DNA of 64,000 bases from Blastobasis lacticolella (lineage: Eukaryota; Arthropoda; Insecta; Lepidoptera; Blastobasidae), in assembly GCA_905147135.1 (NCBI GenBank), contig LR990067.1, forward strand, positions 6,448,001-6,512,000, written 5' to 3'. The translations under genes were made by a program, and so were the position numbers. Below, piece after piece: positions 1 through 9,543 of this stretch. How positions within the stretch are numbered: the first letter of the stretch is position 1; each line of letters starts with the position of its first letter. The notes beneath the pieces were generated by a model. The model saw only the letters and a list, made by a program, of their open reading frames with translations. It did no database searches and had not been told where the DNA came from.

Positions 1-206
1 CGGAAGCAACTTCAGAGGCGTCTAGAAGTTTGGCGCGATCTGTATCTAAAGGCAAGCAATAAACTTAACCTAACCTATGTACAATATAGTCTAAATTTTC
101 TTTTTAACGCTCTATGAAGCCTAATATCCTGTACCCTGCTCAATCCTAAAGCGAACTCCGAGCAGATTAAAAGTATTAAAGCACTTCTATGTTTCGAACC
201 ACTCAC

Positions 207-407
207 CTCGAGTCCAACGGTTTTCAAACTTGATTTTCGTTATGAAAGATTCGATATTTTTTCATTTCATTGGCAACACAGAACGAATGCGGCTCTGAAA
301 TATGAATAATCAGCGTAATGTTTAAAATATCAAATTTATCATGCCGAAAATTAAAATTGAAAAGCGTTCGACTCAAAGCTAGCGGTCCAAAAATAAGACC
401 CCTGTTA
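207..407. mobile_element. MITE-A copy 1 (inverted-repeat element, left end shortened)
   Basis: The two ends are imperfect inverted repeats over about 60 bp. The left part reads CGAGTCCAACGGTTTTCAA and the reverse complement of the right part reads TGAGTCGAACGCTTTTCAA, each followed by a TTTTCG-rich stretch. The same design recurs at 58198-58430, where the outer ends are complete. Here about 30 bp of the left terminus is missing. The short open frame inside is not transposase-like. It is a non-autonomous DNA element; the superfamily is not determined. Confidence 0.6.
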
Positions 408-714
408 TTCTTAAGCCGCGTCCACACTAAGCCGTTTAACGTTGTTTACATATCATAAAAGCGACAATGGTGCGGTATTGTAATGAGGTGCGCCCACGCA
501 GATGCGCGCGCGGTCGCCGCGGTGTGGCTTAAGTTAGGAGATCTTTACTATTAATGATCTTGTCAGTGCAAACACAGGTAAATGAATACAAAATTACAAG
601 TCCTTATGGCGATTAAGCATTGAATAGGTACATGTCACGTTGTATGATGATATAATTATTAAAATTATAGATACCCGAAACGCAAATGACCGTACATGTA
701 AATGTCCTTTTTTA

Positions 715-1015
715 AAATACGTAATATGTCAGACACGTAAAAGGCCAGATACGCAAAAGGCCAAAACTCAATTCGCAATCCACCAGATAGGCAAAATACT
801 CACGCAAAATGACACAATATATAAAATGACACTCAGAGTGATTCATAGCAAAATAACACTCACACAGAATGACACAGGGTGGAGGTAGGTCATTGGGACA
901 CGGTGGGTCAGTGTGACAGAGGGGGTCCCTGTGGATCACGGTGGATCAGAAGTCAATGTAAGTCAGTGGGTCAAGGTAGATCAAAGTGGGTCAGCAAGTC
1001 CAGGTGGGTCGCTAA
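715..1015. repeat. Degenerate simple repeats (GACAC, GTGGGTCA)
   Basis: From 715 to 870 the motifs CGCAAAAGGCC, CGCAAAATGACAC and ACTCACACAGAATGACAC recur with drift. From 895 to 1015 the motif GTGGGTCA or GTGGATCA recurs about every 10 to 20 bases. The periodicity is irregular, so this looks like an old decayed tandem sequence. Open frames on both strands exist only because of the repeat. Confidence 0.45.
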
Positions 1016-1368
1016 ACCCTAGGTCATGGCCATTGTTATCTGCAATGAAAAATACCACTCTACCACCGCATATAATTATGTTCTTACTATTTGTTTTTGA
1101 AAAGCAATTCTCCCATAACTTGAGTTCCTTCCTAATATACTAACATACGGCAACTTACGATCTCTTAACTTCATAAAAGCAGTAACACGAGTGCGTTATA
1201 CCTTTGATGTAACAATCTTTTAGGGAATGCAATCGATTTATGACAATGCGTTTTTTGGCACCGACGTTTTTGAATATGTGTGGGTCACATCACTATGTAG
1301 ATTTTTAAACAATCAGGGACAGGGAGTTCATCCTTACATCCTAGAATCAAAATGGATACTGTTTGAGC

Positions 1369-1455
1369 CCTTGTGCACGAGAGCACTACCGGGATGTTAA
1401 GGCCAAGATGATCCTTAGTCTACAATGTAAAGTCATCTTGGCGTTAATGTCCCTA
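1369..1455. repeat. Ser-SINE 3'-tail fragments in inverted orientation
   Basis: The stretch GCCCTTGTGCACGAGAGCAC followed by CCGGGATGTTAAGGCCAAGATGAT matches the 3' end of the Ser-SINE family on the plus strand. About 15 bases later CATCTTGGCGTTAATGTCCC is the same tail in reverse. The two pieces could fold back on each other. Confidence 0.5.
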
Positions 1456-1459
1456 AAAT

Positions 1460-1665
1460 GGGCATTAAAAGGTTGTTCCTGCCTCGTAAGGCGGTCGTAG
1501 AAGGTGTTGTGGATGATTAGGCTTCAACTGCTCTCATGACACCTCCATTCAGACGATGTAGGAGCGCCGCGGGGTTTAGTGGGTAGGATGCCGAGTCCCA
1601 CACAGGTCCTTCGTCCCCCAATGGAGGGTAACGTGTGTAATGCATTCCCCGCATAAAAAAAGCAC
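1460..1665. other. GC-richer block of probable repeat origin
   Basis: This block is clearly GC-richer than its flanks and contains GGGTTTAGTGGGTAGGATGC and CCCCCAATGGAGGG. It has no long reading frame and no second copy in the window. Its style resembles the untranslated tail of an insect LINE, but I cannot assign it. Confidence 0.25.
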
Positions 1666-2379
1666 TATATTTTACTTAACAGATATTACCGCCAAGATGA
1701 CAATTTAACCAAGACAATTTAGGCCAAACTCTGCAAAGGTTTATAATCTATAATCTGCCTGCCGAACGTTCAAATTATGGTAAAACTTTCCACTAATGTA
1801 GACGAAGCACAAGTCTAGCAGTGAACTATTACTAACTGATGAGAAATTTGTTTGTATCCTGACCAAAGTTAATTTAGTCAGCTAATAAATCATTTTAAAA
1901 CGAAATTTAAAACAATACATTAGGTAAATATAATTATTTTTTCGTCTTTAGAAGCAGATGGGCAAATAACTCATCCCCGTTCATCCCTATTTCCCATTTA
2001 ACTGCAAATAAAAAACTCATAAGGTTTTTGCGCACCTTTTATTTCCGACCCCAAAAGATACAGGGTCATAATCATAAAATATTAAAAATATGCATTCATT
2101 ATATTTTCATCGTTATGTAGATAGAGATAAGGGCGAAGGTAGTTTGGTGATAAAATTAAACTTCGTACTGTACAGTGGACGTGTAGAATTATTTTCTCAA
2201 GTCATTTTACAACTTTTCGGTTGTAAATGATTTTATAGGTGGTGGTATAGACTGGCAAGTCGTTCTGTGCATTGTACAAAGTGCGGGAAGTTTAAAAATT
2301 CTAGAGAATTCTCTTCTTTCTCAATCTTTCAGTACACTCGGACGAAAACTATTTCGATACTCATTTTGTTTTGATTTAA
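1666..2379. other. AT-rich DNA without recognised features
   Basis: No conserved reading frame, structural RNA or shared repeat was seen. The stretch is AT-rich with scattered homopolymer runs. Confidence 0.5.
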
Positions 2380-2500
2380 ATCACTTTTTGTACACTAATT
2401 CCACTTTATTACACGAATTTGATTAAATTGCAACCGGATTGTCGAATTACTTATCTTCAGACAATTATTTTATATTTTGTTTACAATCCATATGTAGGCA
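2380..2500 (-). repeat. REP-4 copy
   Basis: It contains CACTTTTTGTACACTAATTC, CACTTTATTACACGA, AAATTGCAACCGG and TTATCTTCAGACAAT. In reverse complement these match, in the same order, the copies at 28590-28690 and 48570-48715. The family is an unclassified interspersed repeat. Confidence 0.65.
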
Positions 2501-2567
2501 CCGAAAAATTATAATTTAAATTGATGATGATTATTTGATCATTTTGTTTTGATCATGATAACACGTT

Positions 2568-2730
2568 TAGTCACCTGAATGTGCAGGTTTCATCATTATC
2601 TATGTTTTTCACTATAAGAACATCGGTTAATGTTCAACTAAAGTACTACACTCAGAAAAGAGGCCTTGTTACATGGTGGCCCTGGGTTCGAACCCGGTAC
2701 GAGTCGGACCTCTTATATACAAGGCCATCA
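2568..2730 (-). mobile_element. Ser-SINE, 5' part
   Basis: Read on the minus strand, a tRNA-like B box GGTTCGAACCC inverse lies near 2690 and is followed by CTTTTCTGAGTGTAGTAC and GATGAAACCTGCACATTCAGG. The 3' body present in full copies is missing. The head is diverged. Confidence 0.7.
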
Positions 2731-2916
2731 ACGCTCCTATCGTCGTCATCGTCTCAGCTCAAATAGTATAAATAATAATTATCAATATTTACCACAGCGG
2801 TGCAACGGAGCTAGCCTTCTATCTACCTACTTAATATCTAGGAAATTGGGGTACATTCTTATCCAACGTAAATTGTATGGAGAAAATGTTATCAAAAGTA
2901 TACCTAATATCATCAT

Positions 2917-3172
2917 CACAGCCCATAACAGTCCACTGCAGGACTTAGGGCCTCTCCCACGAAAGGGGAGGTTATTACCATAATCCCCATGCTTGGCAGG
3001 CGGGTTGGAGATCGCAGTGTTATAAATATAACAATGGAAAACGCTGCTGCCCATTTCCCAACCTATAGGGACTAGATCTTTTGCCTCGAAAACATTAGTC
3101 ACCTTGTACGACACCCACGAGTGTAAGGGGTTGGTGCTATTTTACTCTGCCGGACACCACACAGCCATACAT
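2917..3172 (-). mobile_element. GAT-SINE, near full length
   Basis: On the minus strand it runs from the CCGGCAGAGTA region through CACTCGTGGGTGTCGTACAA and GCGATCTCCAACCCGCC to GCAGTGGACTGTTATGGGC and a GATGATG tail. The tail resembles that of the RTE LINEs in the window, which suggests mobilisation by RTE machinery. No tRNA-like promoter boxes are evident, so the SINE label rests on size, tail and copy number. Confidence 0.75.
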
Positions 3173-3592
3173 ATACCTAATATAAGCTCACTTTACTTCA
3201 CTTTTCAGCAAATATTGCGCTGTTCCCACAGCACCGCTGACATCGAATTACCTATACCTACCTACCTAAACATCTCTCACAACACTTTCCCAACTGACAT
3301 TTCATTTACACCAATGCTTAAACAATAACACGAAGTCAACACAATCCTTGCCATTAGCAGTAAAACTCCATATATGACTTGTTTGCTGTTCTTTGCGGTT
3401 GAGTTACGAGGTATGCAAATACCTTATTTCTTTAGTCATAACGTGACTTGACATAACTTCTCTGAAGGTGCATTGAAACCGAACTAGTGAATGAACATTC
3501 TCTCAGAGCTAGTCCAAATAGACGAAGAGCGTTATTTAGTTGTTCTAATTGTTTCTGAGTATTTAAACAAATAAATTGTGGACTTTTTATTT
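3173..3592. other. No recognised feature
   Basis: It includes the last bases of a 74-codon chance frame that begins inside the adjoining GAT-SINE. Nothing else was identified. Confidence 0.5.
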
Positions 3593-3780
3593 AGGAGGGT
3601 GGCCGAGCGGTTTAGGTATCCGATTCGAAAGCTAGAGATATAGGGCTCGAATCCCGCTGCGGCCATGTACCTATGACTCTTTTCTGAGTTATGTACGCTA
3701 GTTGAATACTAACCGATACTCTTACACAAGCACAAGAGCACAATCGGGGGCATTAATGCCAAGATTATTATTATTATTCT
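3593..3780 (+). mobile_element. Ser-SINE with internal deletion
   Basis: The head GGTGGCCGAGCGGTTTAGG and the B box GCTCGAATCCC are followed by GACTCTTTTCTGAGTTATG and CTAACCGATACTCTTAC. The copy then jumps directly to the 3' tail GCACAATCGGGGGCATTAAT and a TTA-repeat. The central AGGTCAGATGG region present in other copies is lost. Confidence 0.8.
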
Positions 3781-3799
3781 AGACTTTTTATTAGTATTA

Positions 3800-3905
3800 G
3801 AAGGCCAGGTATTTGACAGCCATCTCTTGTGGTAAGTGACGATTTAGTCGAAGATAGAGCATGTCTATCTAGGAACAGCCCGTTCACTCTAGCCTTGAAA
3901 GCGTT
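3800..3905 (-). pseudogene. LINE-W C-terminal remnant
   Basis: The minus strand encodes FKARVNGLFLDRHALSS followed by TKSSLTTRDG. This is the same C-terminal tail as the intact one at 42429-42536 (FKARVNRLVLDRHAPSS). Such tails end ORF2 of CR1/Jockey-like LINEs; the exact clade is an inference. There is no stop at the usual place and no upstream coding. Confidence 0.65.
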
Positions 3906-4012
3906 CAGAAAATTTTCAGTGGCTGAAAGCTTTCAGCCAGTAAGCGCAGATTATAATGGTCGGAAATATAGTTAGAAATTGAGGTAGAGATGTTTATGTT
4001 ACGGTGTTAGAA

Positions 4013-4235
4013 CCTGTCAAGCCTGAGAAGTCCGCCAAGCAACAATGCTTGCATTGTTGTGTTCCGGTTTGAAGGATTCGGTAGCCAGCGAAATTACAGG
4101 CATGAGACATTTCAAGTCCTCACAGTGACAACGCATGTGTTTTTCTGAATTTTTGTTGCCTGCAACCTAAATGCATGAATCATAGATGTTGTGGGCGACA
4201 GTTAACGCTTACCGTCAGGTACCTGTGTGGTGAAC
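4013..4235 (+). repeat. REP-2 copy
   Basis: It contains GTCAAGCCTGAGAAGTCCGC, AATGCTTGCATTGTTGTGTT, GTAGCCAGCGAAATTACAGG, CTCACAGTGACAACGCA and GGCGACAGTTAACGCTTACC. The order matches the fuller copy at 37572-37808. The family is unclassified. Confidence 0.75.
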
Positions 4236-4624
4236 TGTCACTTTACATTGCGTAGAAAAACAAATTTTTTTTCTGTACAGACTGAACTAATTAGTCATCT
4301 GGGTATATTGCTATGCCAAACATCACATCTCACACTACGATTACCAACCTACCCGCTAAGCTTGGAGATTATGGTGAACTTAACCCTTGGTATGAATTCC
4401 ACAATGCATAATACAGATTCATGACGACACTAAGTTAGAGTTAGCTTTTTGACTGACTCGTAAATTAATTTCATTATTACCGTAGGGTTTTGCGGAGTTT
4501 AATCCTGGAAGGACTGCCTGTGAACGCTTTGGCTACACGAAGCGCTATAAAGCTATAAAAACACGGAACCCAAAATCAGAAATAACTACAGTAAAAAAAA
4601 AGTGTGCGAACAGGTAATTCGAGC
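4236..4624. other. No recognised feature
   Basis: A weak pair AGCGCTATAAAGCTATAAA near 4540 is the only internal repetition I noticed. There is no conserved frame. Confidence 0.45.
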
Positions 4625-4950
4625 CACCAAAAGACAATCATCATCATCATCATTATCATTATTCTAGCGGTCAATACCGGCTTCTGCCACTTTCCTGCTT
4701 TGTTTACTACACTTTGTCCGATCTTCGGCATTCTCGAGTCGTAAGCCGTAGGCGATATCAATCCATCGTTTCTTGGGTCTCCCGCGGGAGTTTTTTCCTA
4801 ATACAGGCAGGTTTAGGTACCTATTTCCCACTTATCCCATGGGCTTGCATAGCGCATGACCTATCCAGCACAGCCGTGCTTCTACGATATTTTCCGCGAT
4901 ATCTCTCACGCTAAGACTAGCTAGCCAAGCCAACAAAATACGATAGATTA
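4625..4950 (-). pseudogene. RTE-like LINE 3' end (decayed ORF2 C-terminus)
   Basis: On the minus strand, frames encode VRDIAENIVEARLCWIGHAL, then GNRYLNLPVLGKNSRGRPKK followed by RWIDIAY and LENAEDRTK. This corresponds to the usual LRWFGHV, GRPKKRW and DR.KW landmarks at the end of RTE-type ORF2. Frame changes and stops interrupt it. The strand ends in an ATGATGATGATG tail (4637-4665 in plus coordinates), as expected for this group. Confidence 0.75.
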
Positions 4951-5185
4951 TCACAAACTGTTGACCAAGGTCTTCAGCGGAGATACTGAGACTGATCAAC
5001 CCCGTAACGTTTACGCCTACTACGCCCTGGGCTCTCCGCTCAGTAGGGCTATAGACGGGTATGAGAAGTGCCTCTCCGACAGTGCTGACGTTTTCCATCT
5101 TAGCCGAGCACAATATACAAAAAGGTTTATCCAGTACCTCCAGTCGCGTGAAGGATAACACGCTTTTACATTAAACAAACTCACG

Positions 5186-5218
5186 AACACACACACAAAC
5201 ACACACCCACACACATAC
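5186..5218. repeat. CA microsatellite
   Basis: Imperfect runs of CACACA with AAACAC and ACCCAC interruptions. Confidence 0.8.
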
Positions 5219-5929
5219 AGAGAGAGAATATTATATTTTAGAGAGAGTTTATATTTGAATTTTGATCGTTGCTTTTTTTTTTTGTATTGAATATGTTGTA
5301 CCGTATAGGTACAACGCATGGCTATATTAATTACCAAAATTATAAATTACGGTTTTGTAATTGGCATTACAACTTAATAATATAACCTTTTTGAATAATA
5401 TTTTATATGCTGTAAAACTGTGAAATAAATAAATAAATGTTTATAGCTCAATATAGCTCAAGCTAGCTAGATCGCCTCAGTGTGCTAGCGACCGATAGAA
5501 AAAAAACACAGCTCTCATAAATATCTGCAGTTACGCCCAACGCGTTTAAGTTTAGAGGTTCCGAAAAATTGATTCCACGTTTGAAATATGGTATTTCATG
5601 TTTTTTATGGTCTTTTTAAGAGGCTTTGTTAACATTTCGTTGATTGGTCCGGTCGGGCATTGGTTTTGCAATTTTGGAAATGATATGCGTTCTCGACACT
5701 GCCGCTATTCCTTTTGACTTTAGCACTTGTGTCATAAGAATGTGGACTGTGTAGAATAATATATGTCTACAATTATCAATATCTCTTTTTTCGTGATAAT
5801 TGTGTTGTTTTAGGTTCATCTTTCCTTTTTTGTCATTTAAAATTATTGTGGTTTTGTTGTTTGTGAATAAATGTTGTTTTATTCTATTCTATTCAATTAG
5901 TTAGATACTTTTAAATATAATTAGACTAG
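5219..5929. other. AT-rich DNA without recognised features
   Basis: It contains an AATAAATAAATAAA run near 5424 and repeated TAGCTCAATATAGCTCAAGC. No gene or shared repeat was seen. Confidence 0.45.
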
Positions 5930-6003
5930 CCAGGCACTTGACCGCCATATCATCTGTCTTGCCTATTTAGGAACAGCCTATTCACTCTAGCCTTGAAGGC
6001 GTC
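5930..6003 (-). pseudogene. LINE-W C-terminal remnant
   Basis: The motifs TAGCCAGGCACTTGACCGCC and GGAACAGCCTATTCACTCTA are the reverse complement of the FKARVN and GGQMPG coding end seen at 42.4 kb, with an internal deletion. Confidence 0.6.
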
Positions 6004-6149
6004 TAAATTATAGAATAGAAATAATTTATTACACAGAAAACAACACCACAAAATATGATCCTACAGAGAGAAGAAAAAAAAACAAAAATGAACAATAAAA
6101 AGAGCAAACCATTTAAACAAAAAAAGTTTTTTTAAATATTATTGTGACA

Positions 6150-6305
6150 CAGTGACGTTGCATATGCATGGGTGTGTTGTGGTGTGCTGATGTGTGCAAA
6201 AGGACCCCACTCAGCATAAAGCTCCGGCGAAACCGAAGCGCTGGTTTTCAGTGAACCCTGGTACAATGATCAGGGAACACACTCGCAGGAAACACGTTTC
6301 ATTCC
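6150..6305 (-). repeat. LINE 3' region fragment
   Basis: On the minus strand it reads CGAGTGTGTTCCCTGATCAT, the same junction as at 42425. It then runs into GCTTTATGCTGAGTGGGGTC, a phrase echoed near 27150 and 53630 (CACTCAG with CAATGGG). This suggests a LINE relative of LINE-W that uses the same VFPDH coding segment. Confidence 0.45.
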
Positions 6306-6457
6306 TTAGCCGTACTTATTATCAAAGTATATTAAATTTCCCCAAGGCACTAAGGGTAGCGTCATGACGTTCTGTCATCTTTAGAAAACCATACCTACAT
6401 AACTATAGTCATTGGTTTTTAAAACTTAGTAGTTTTATTCTTTGCCATATTTTGTTC

Positions 6458-6600
6458 GTAAATATGACATATTCTAAGGCGTCAATTTGACATATTCTAA
6501 GGCGTAAATATGACATTCTAAGGCGTAAACTTGACATATTCTAAGGCGTAAATATGACAGATTTCAAGACTTAAATTTGACATATTGTGACTGGTTGAAC
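6458..6600. repeat. Tandem repeat, 23-bp unit, about 5.5 copies
   Basis: The unit is GACATATTCTAAGGCG followed by TMAATWT. Five successive units are 23, 23, 21, 23 and 23 bases long. The fifth has drifted, and a partial sixth ends at TATTGTGAC. Confidence 0.85.
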
Positions 6601-7101
6601 AGTTTCGAGAGGCAATTGGCATCCCGATGGACCCTGTGACGGTATTATTATTATAAATACAATAAAAATACTCTTTATTTAATACACAAATATCCCGGTG
6701 TCTCGGGAATCACTGAAATCACTCATGACATCACATCAATGTAAACAAACATTGTGAAATCAATGAGAAAACTTGAGAAACAAAAGAGATGTGAGAACAA
6801 AAACAATTTAAAAAAATATTATTATCCCATGAAAAATATCTGTAACCTGACAAAGACCTTGACCTTGTTTTCTTATAGACATTTAGATACAGCTACATCT
6901 TGACATCCTGTTCCGCTAACGCATTTGGTAACAATCAGTTGATTTCCCAAGCGAATAGATCAGGAATTGATTTTTTGTTTTCTCGGAAAGTTATCCGAGT
7001 CACTTACAGTTGACGGACGTGAATTCTTGCACGTTTTCCTTAGATGACCTACTTTTGTGTTGTTATTTATAACTGTCACTTAGACAGGTACAGTACAGGT
7101 A

Positions 7102-7200
7102 CAGTCAGCTGCAGAGAGAACTGAGCCCTCCTCCACCACACATTTAGTGTACGCAGTGTAGGGGTGACTAGGGGGGGTCCATTCATTCCGCAGCTGACTG
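7102..7200. mobile_element. 99-bp MITE with TA target duplication
   Basis: The ends are exact inverted repeats, CAGTCAGCTGC and GCAGCTGACTG, flanked on both sides by TA. It has no coding capacity. The TA duplication points to the Tc1/mariner group, but with only one copy in view this is an inference. Confidence 0.7.
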
Positions 7201-7437
7201 TAAACATGTGAGAACGCTGTTTCTACTAGCCCAAATAAAGCCTATACCTATCGACCCAACACACCTAATATACCCCGGCCACGCTATTGGAACAAGAACC
7301 CATCTTTAAGGCCTACATATCGAAGATTTCTTTGGTTTCGTAAAAATTTAAACAATACCTAGTGGAACTAATGAAATCCTTAGAGCCCCCAATTCTTTAT
7401 GCAATTTTGGTTTCTATACAAATGACAGAAAGCTTAT

Positions 7438-7475
7438 ATTAGACATAGACATAGACATAGACATAGACATTATTT
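7438..7475. repeat. AGACAT hexanucleotide microsatellite
   Basis: Five perfect AGACAT units lead into ATTATTTATTTTGACATCAC, the type of sequence found at LINE 3' tails elsewhere in the window. Confidence 0.85.
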
Positions 7476-7784
7476 ATTTTGACATCACAATACTCATTGA
7501 GCAAGTTACATTTGTATATTTAAATTTAACATAAGTAAATATATATTTTAATACTCTCCCATAAAGGGTAACGCCAGCGGTCACTTTAACCATAACATCT
7601 ACAATTCATACAATCGGGTAAGTTTGACCATGTGAATGAAATATGTAGATATCCGGTGTCACAGCAGTTTCCGCTCGAGATTGATAGCATTGCATTTATA
7701 TTATCCCATTTACATTTAATCATCGTCAATAGTCCGGTAGCGTCTACTATTGGATATGATTATTATCTCTCGATTAAATAAAGT

Positions 7785-7838
7785 TCTTCAAGAAGGGGTG
7801 ATAAGGTTTTTACGGGGTCGGCAACGTGTGGGTTGCCC
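7785..7838 (+). repeat. REP-1, 5' half (split by MITE-B)
   Basis: TTCTTCAAGAAGGGGTG, AAGGTTTTTACGGGGTCGGC and GTTGCCCC match the 5' half of REP-1 at 44190-44250. The 3' half resumes after MITE-B at 8128. Confidence 0.7.
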
Positions 7839-8127
7839 CTGCGGCCTTAGCCAAGAGGTTGCGTTAATCTACAATCGTTTGTGGTAGAAAAAATGTATGG
7901 GATTTGACATAAGCTAACGTTATCTGACATAAGCTGTTTGTGGTAGAAATTCTTGGTCCATAGACAATTCACGTACTTTCGGTGTACAAAGGAGGCGGAT
8001 TGGCGGATGTTCCTACACAATCAGAGTCGATGTAGATGTTGGTAGAAATAGTCGAACTTCGAGCTGTCAATTTTCTACCATACACGCATCACGCAACCGG
8101 AGTTGTCAAAGATGGCTAGACCAGCAG
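7839..8127. mobile_element. MITE-B copy 1
   Basis: It is 289 bp and nearly identical to the copies at 31564-31856 and 43582-43870. The termini are imperfect inverted repeats: CTGCGGCCTTAGCCAAGAGG at the left, CTGCTGGTCTAGCCATCTTT in reverse at the right, followed inside by GTTGCGT and TGGTAGAAAA on both sides. There is no open frame. It lies inside REP-1 between CCCC and GTATTGCAGG. Confidence 0.85.
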
Positions 8128-8205
8128 GTATTGCAGGCTGCGGTGACTGCTTACCATCAGGCAGGCCGTAAGCTTGTTTGCCACCTTAGTGGTATAGAAT
8201 AAAAC
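8128..8205 (+). repeat. REP-1, 3' half
   Basis: GTATTGCAGG, GCTGCGGTGACTGC, TTACCATCAGGCAGGCCGTA and GCTTGTTTGCCACCTTAGTG continue the repeat interrupted at 7838. Confidence 0.8.
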
Positions 8206-8209
8206 CTAA

Positions 8210-8262
8210 CCGACAGAAAGAGTCGGATAACCTTCGACCAGTTTACATATATTTAAATAGGA
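8210..8262 (-). repeat. REP-5 fragment
   Basis: CCGACAGAAAGAGTCGGATA followed by ACC and TTTACATATATTTAAATA matches the segment at 63944-64000 and, in reverse, the one near 18840. Confidence 0.55.
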
Positions 8263-8734
8263 TCTAAACTAAGCGTCTCGATTAAGCTGCAACAAAAAAT
8301 ACAAATAAGTAGAATAAAATTGGACGTCACATAAAGGTGAAGGAATTTAAGTTAAATACAAGACAGCCATTGCGTAGATATTGCTAAGCGAATATGTATC
8401 TATATGTAGGTATTAAGGGAAGGTTACATCACAGAGAAAACAATATTAAATACAGGAGGAAATTGCAGTGCCCGACAGGGTCGTTATAATAATGTACTAT
8501 TAGTACGAACAAGTGAATACCTTGTAAGACCTGTACATAAATGCAAATAAATTTGAATGAAAGAGGCTTACATCTATTTTCTTCAGAGTTTCAATCTTCC
8601 AGCACGGATTTTTGTGAAAAAAAAACAACAAATAGGTAGCGCACAATAAAGCCATGGTGGGTCTTTACTTCTAAATAAAATTTACATACATACACAACAA
8701 TCAGCTACTTTGTATGTATAATAGGCGTGAACAA
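8263..8734. other. AT-rich DNA without recognised features
   Basis: Only short chance frames are present. Confidence 0.45.
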
Positions 8735-8840
8735 ATAGTCAGTAACGCATACGCCTCGTCCGGGAGTCGAACCCACGACTGGTAGAGCGGTGGCGGCATG
8801 AATATGCGACTCAGTATGACCGGTATGCAAATGTGTTGAG
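8735..8840 (-). repeat. tRNA-like segment (possible SINE head)
   Basis: On the minus strand GTGGGTTCGACTCCCGG is a good B box and ATATTCATGCCGCCACCG lies upstream. No complete cloverleaf can be drawn, so it is not a tRNA gene. It could be a decayed tRNA-derived retroposon unrelated to the two main SINE families. Confidence 0.35.
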
Positions 8841-8854
8841 GCTGCGAGCATGGT

Positions 8855-8892
8855 GCGGAGCGGGAGCGGGAGTGGTAGCGGGAGCGGGAGCA
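8855..8892. repeat. GGGAGC hexanucleotide microsatellite
   Basis: GGAGCGGGAGCGGGAGTGGT continues as AGCGGGAGCGGGAGC. The reverse frame gives a Pro-Leu run. Confidence 0.85.
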
Positions 8893-8957
8893 AAGGGGAC
8901 TCTATTAAAGGGCTTCAAACTTAATACTTTTGGCTTCATCAAAATTGTTGGTTTTTA

Positions 8958-9045
8958 GACCACTAAGACGGCAAACAAGCTAAACAGTTACCGCAACCTA
9001 TGGATGGATGTTTGCAATACCGGTTTTCACTCCCGCGTTGCCGAT
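8958..9045 (-). repeat. REP-1 copy, diverged
   Basis: CACTAAGACGGCAAACAAGC, CAGTTACCGCAACCTATGG and TTTGCAATACCGG are the reverse of the REP-1 3' half. Confidence 0.65.
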
Positions 9046-9336
9046 TCTAGAAACTGTTCATTCCTAAAAAAATACTAATCTACATTACTATCCCAATGTC
9101 ACAAATTGTAATATTGTACGGAAATATTCTGCGGTACAACTGGCAATGCCGTAGCATTAGCATTTCCCCAAATTACCAGTTTTGATATTGATATATTTGT
9201 GGCTATTTGATGCAGTCAATAATTTGCATACACAACCACTGAACTGGCTCCGATTCCCGGAAGCAGCTGCCGGCACCGGAGACACTCCCAAAATAATTAG
9301 ATATCTACATAATAATTAGTTAATATTTAATAACTA

Positions 9337-9460
9337 GCTTGCCCGCCGCGACTTCGTTCGTGTGTTGACCTACCCTATAAACCTTCTTCTTGAATTCTAT
9401 ATTTTATTAAAACCGCAATAAAATCCGATTCGTAGTTTATGATATCTTAGCGTTCACACA
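9337..9460 (+). repeat. REP-3 copy
   Basis: GCCGCGACTTCGTTCGTGTG, CCTATAAACCTTCTTCTTGA and AAAATCCGATTCGTAGTTTA match the family seen at 25.0, 29.2 and 35.3 kb. Confidence 0.7.
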
Positions 9461-9479
9461 TAGGTATTCCAAACGTCAA

Positions 9480-9543
9480 TAGGCTTTGGTGACTGCTTCC
9501 CATCAGGCAGCCAGTAAGCTTTTTTGCCATCTTAGTGGTATAT
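9480..9543 (+). repeat. REP-1 3' half, host of the LINE insertion
   Basis: GGTGACTGCTTCCCATCAGG and GCCATCTTAGTGGTATAT are REP-1. The last ten bases, AGTGGTATAT at 9534-9543, recur exactly at 10893-10902 after the LINE, so they are its target-site duplication. Confidence 0.8.

Noticed and set aside
4832..5161. 109-codon minus-strand frame as an intact gene
   Set aside because: Only its last third resembles an RTE C-terminus; the remainder is unrelated and the downstream part is out of frame.
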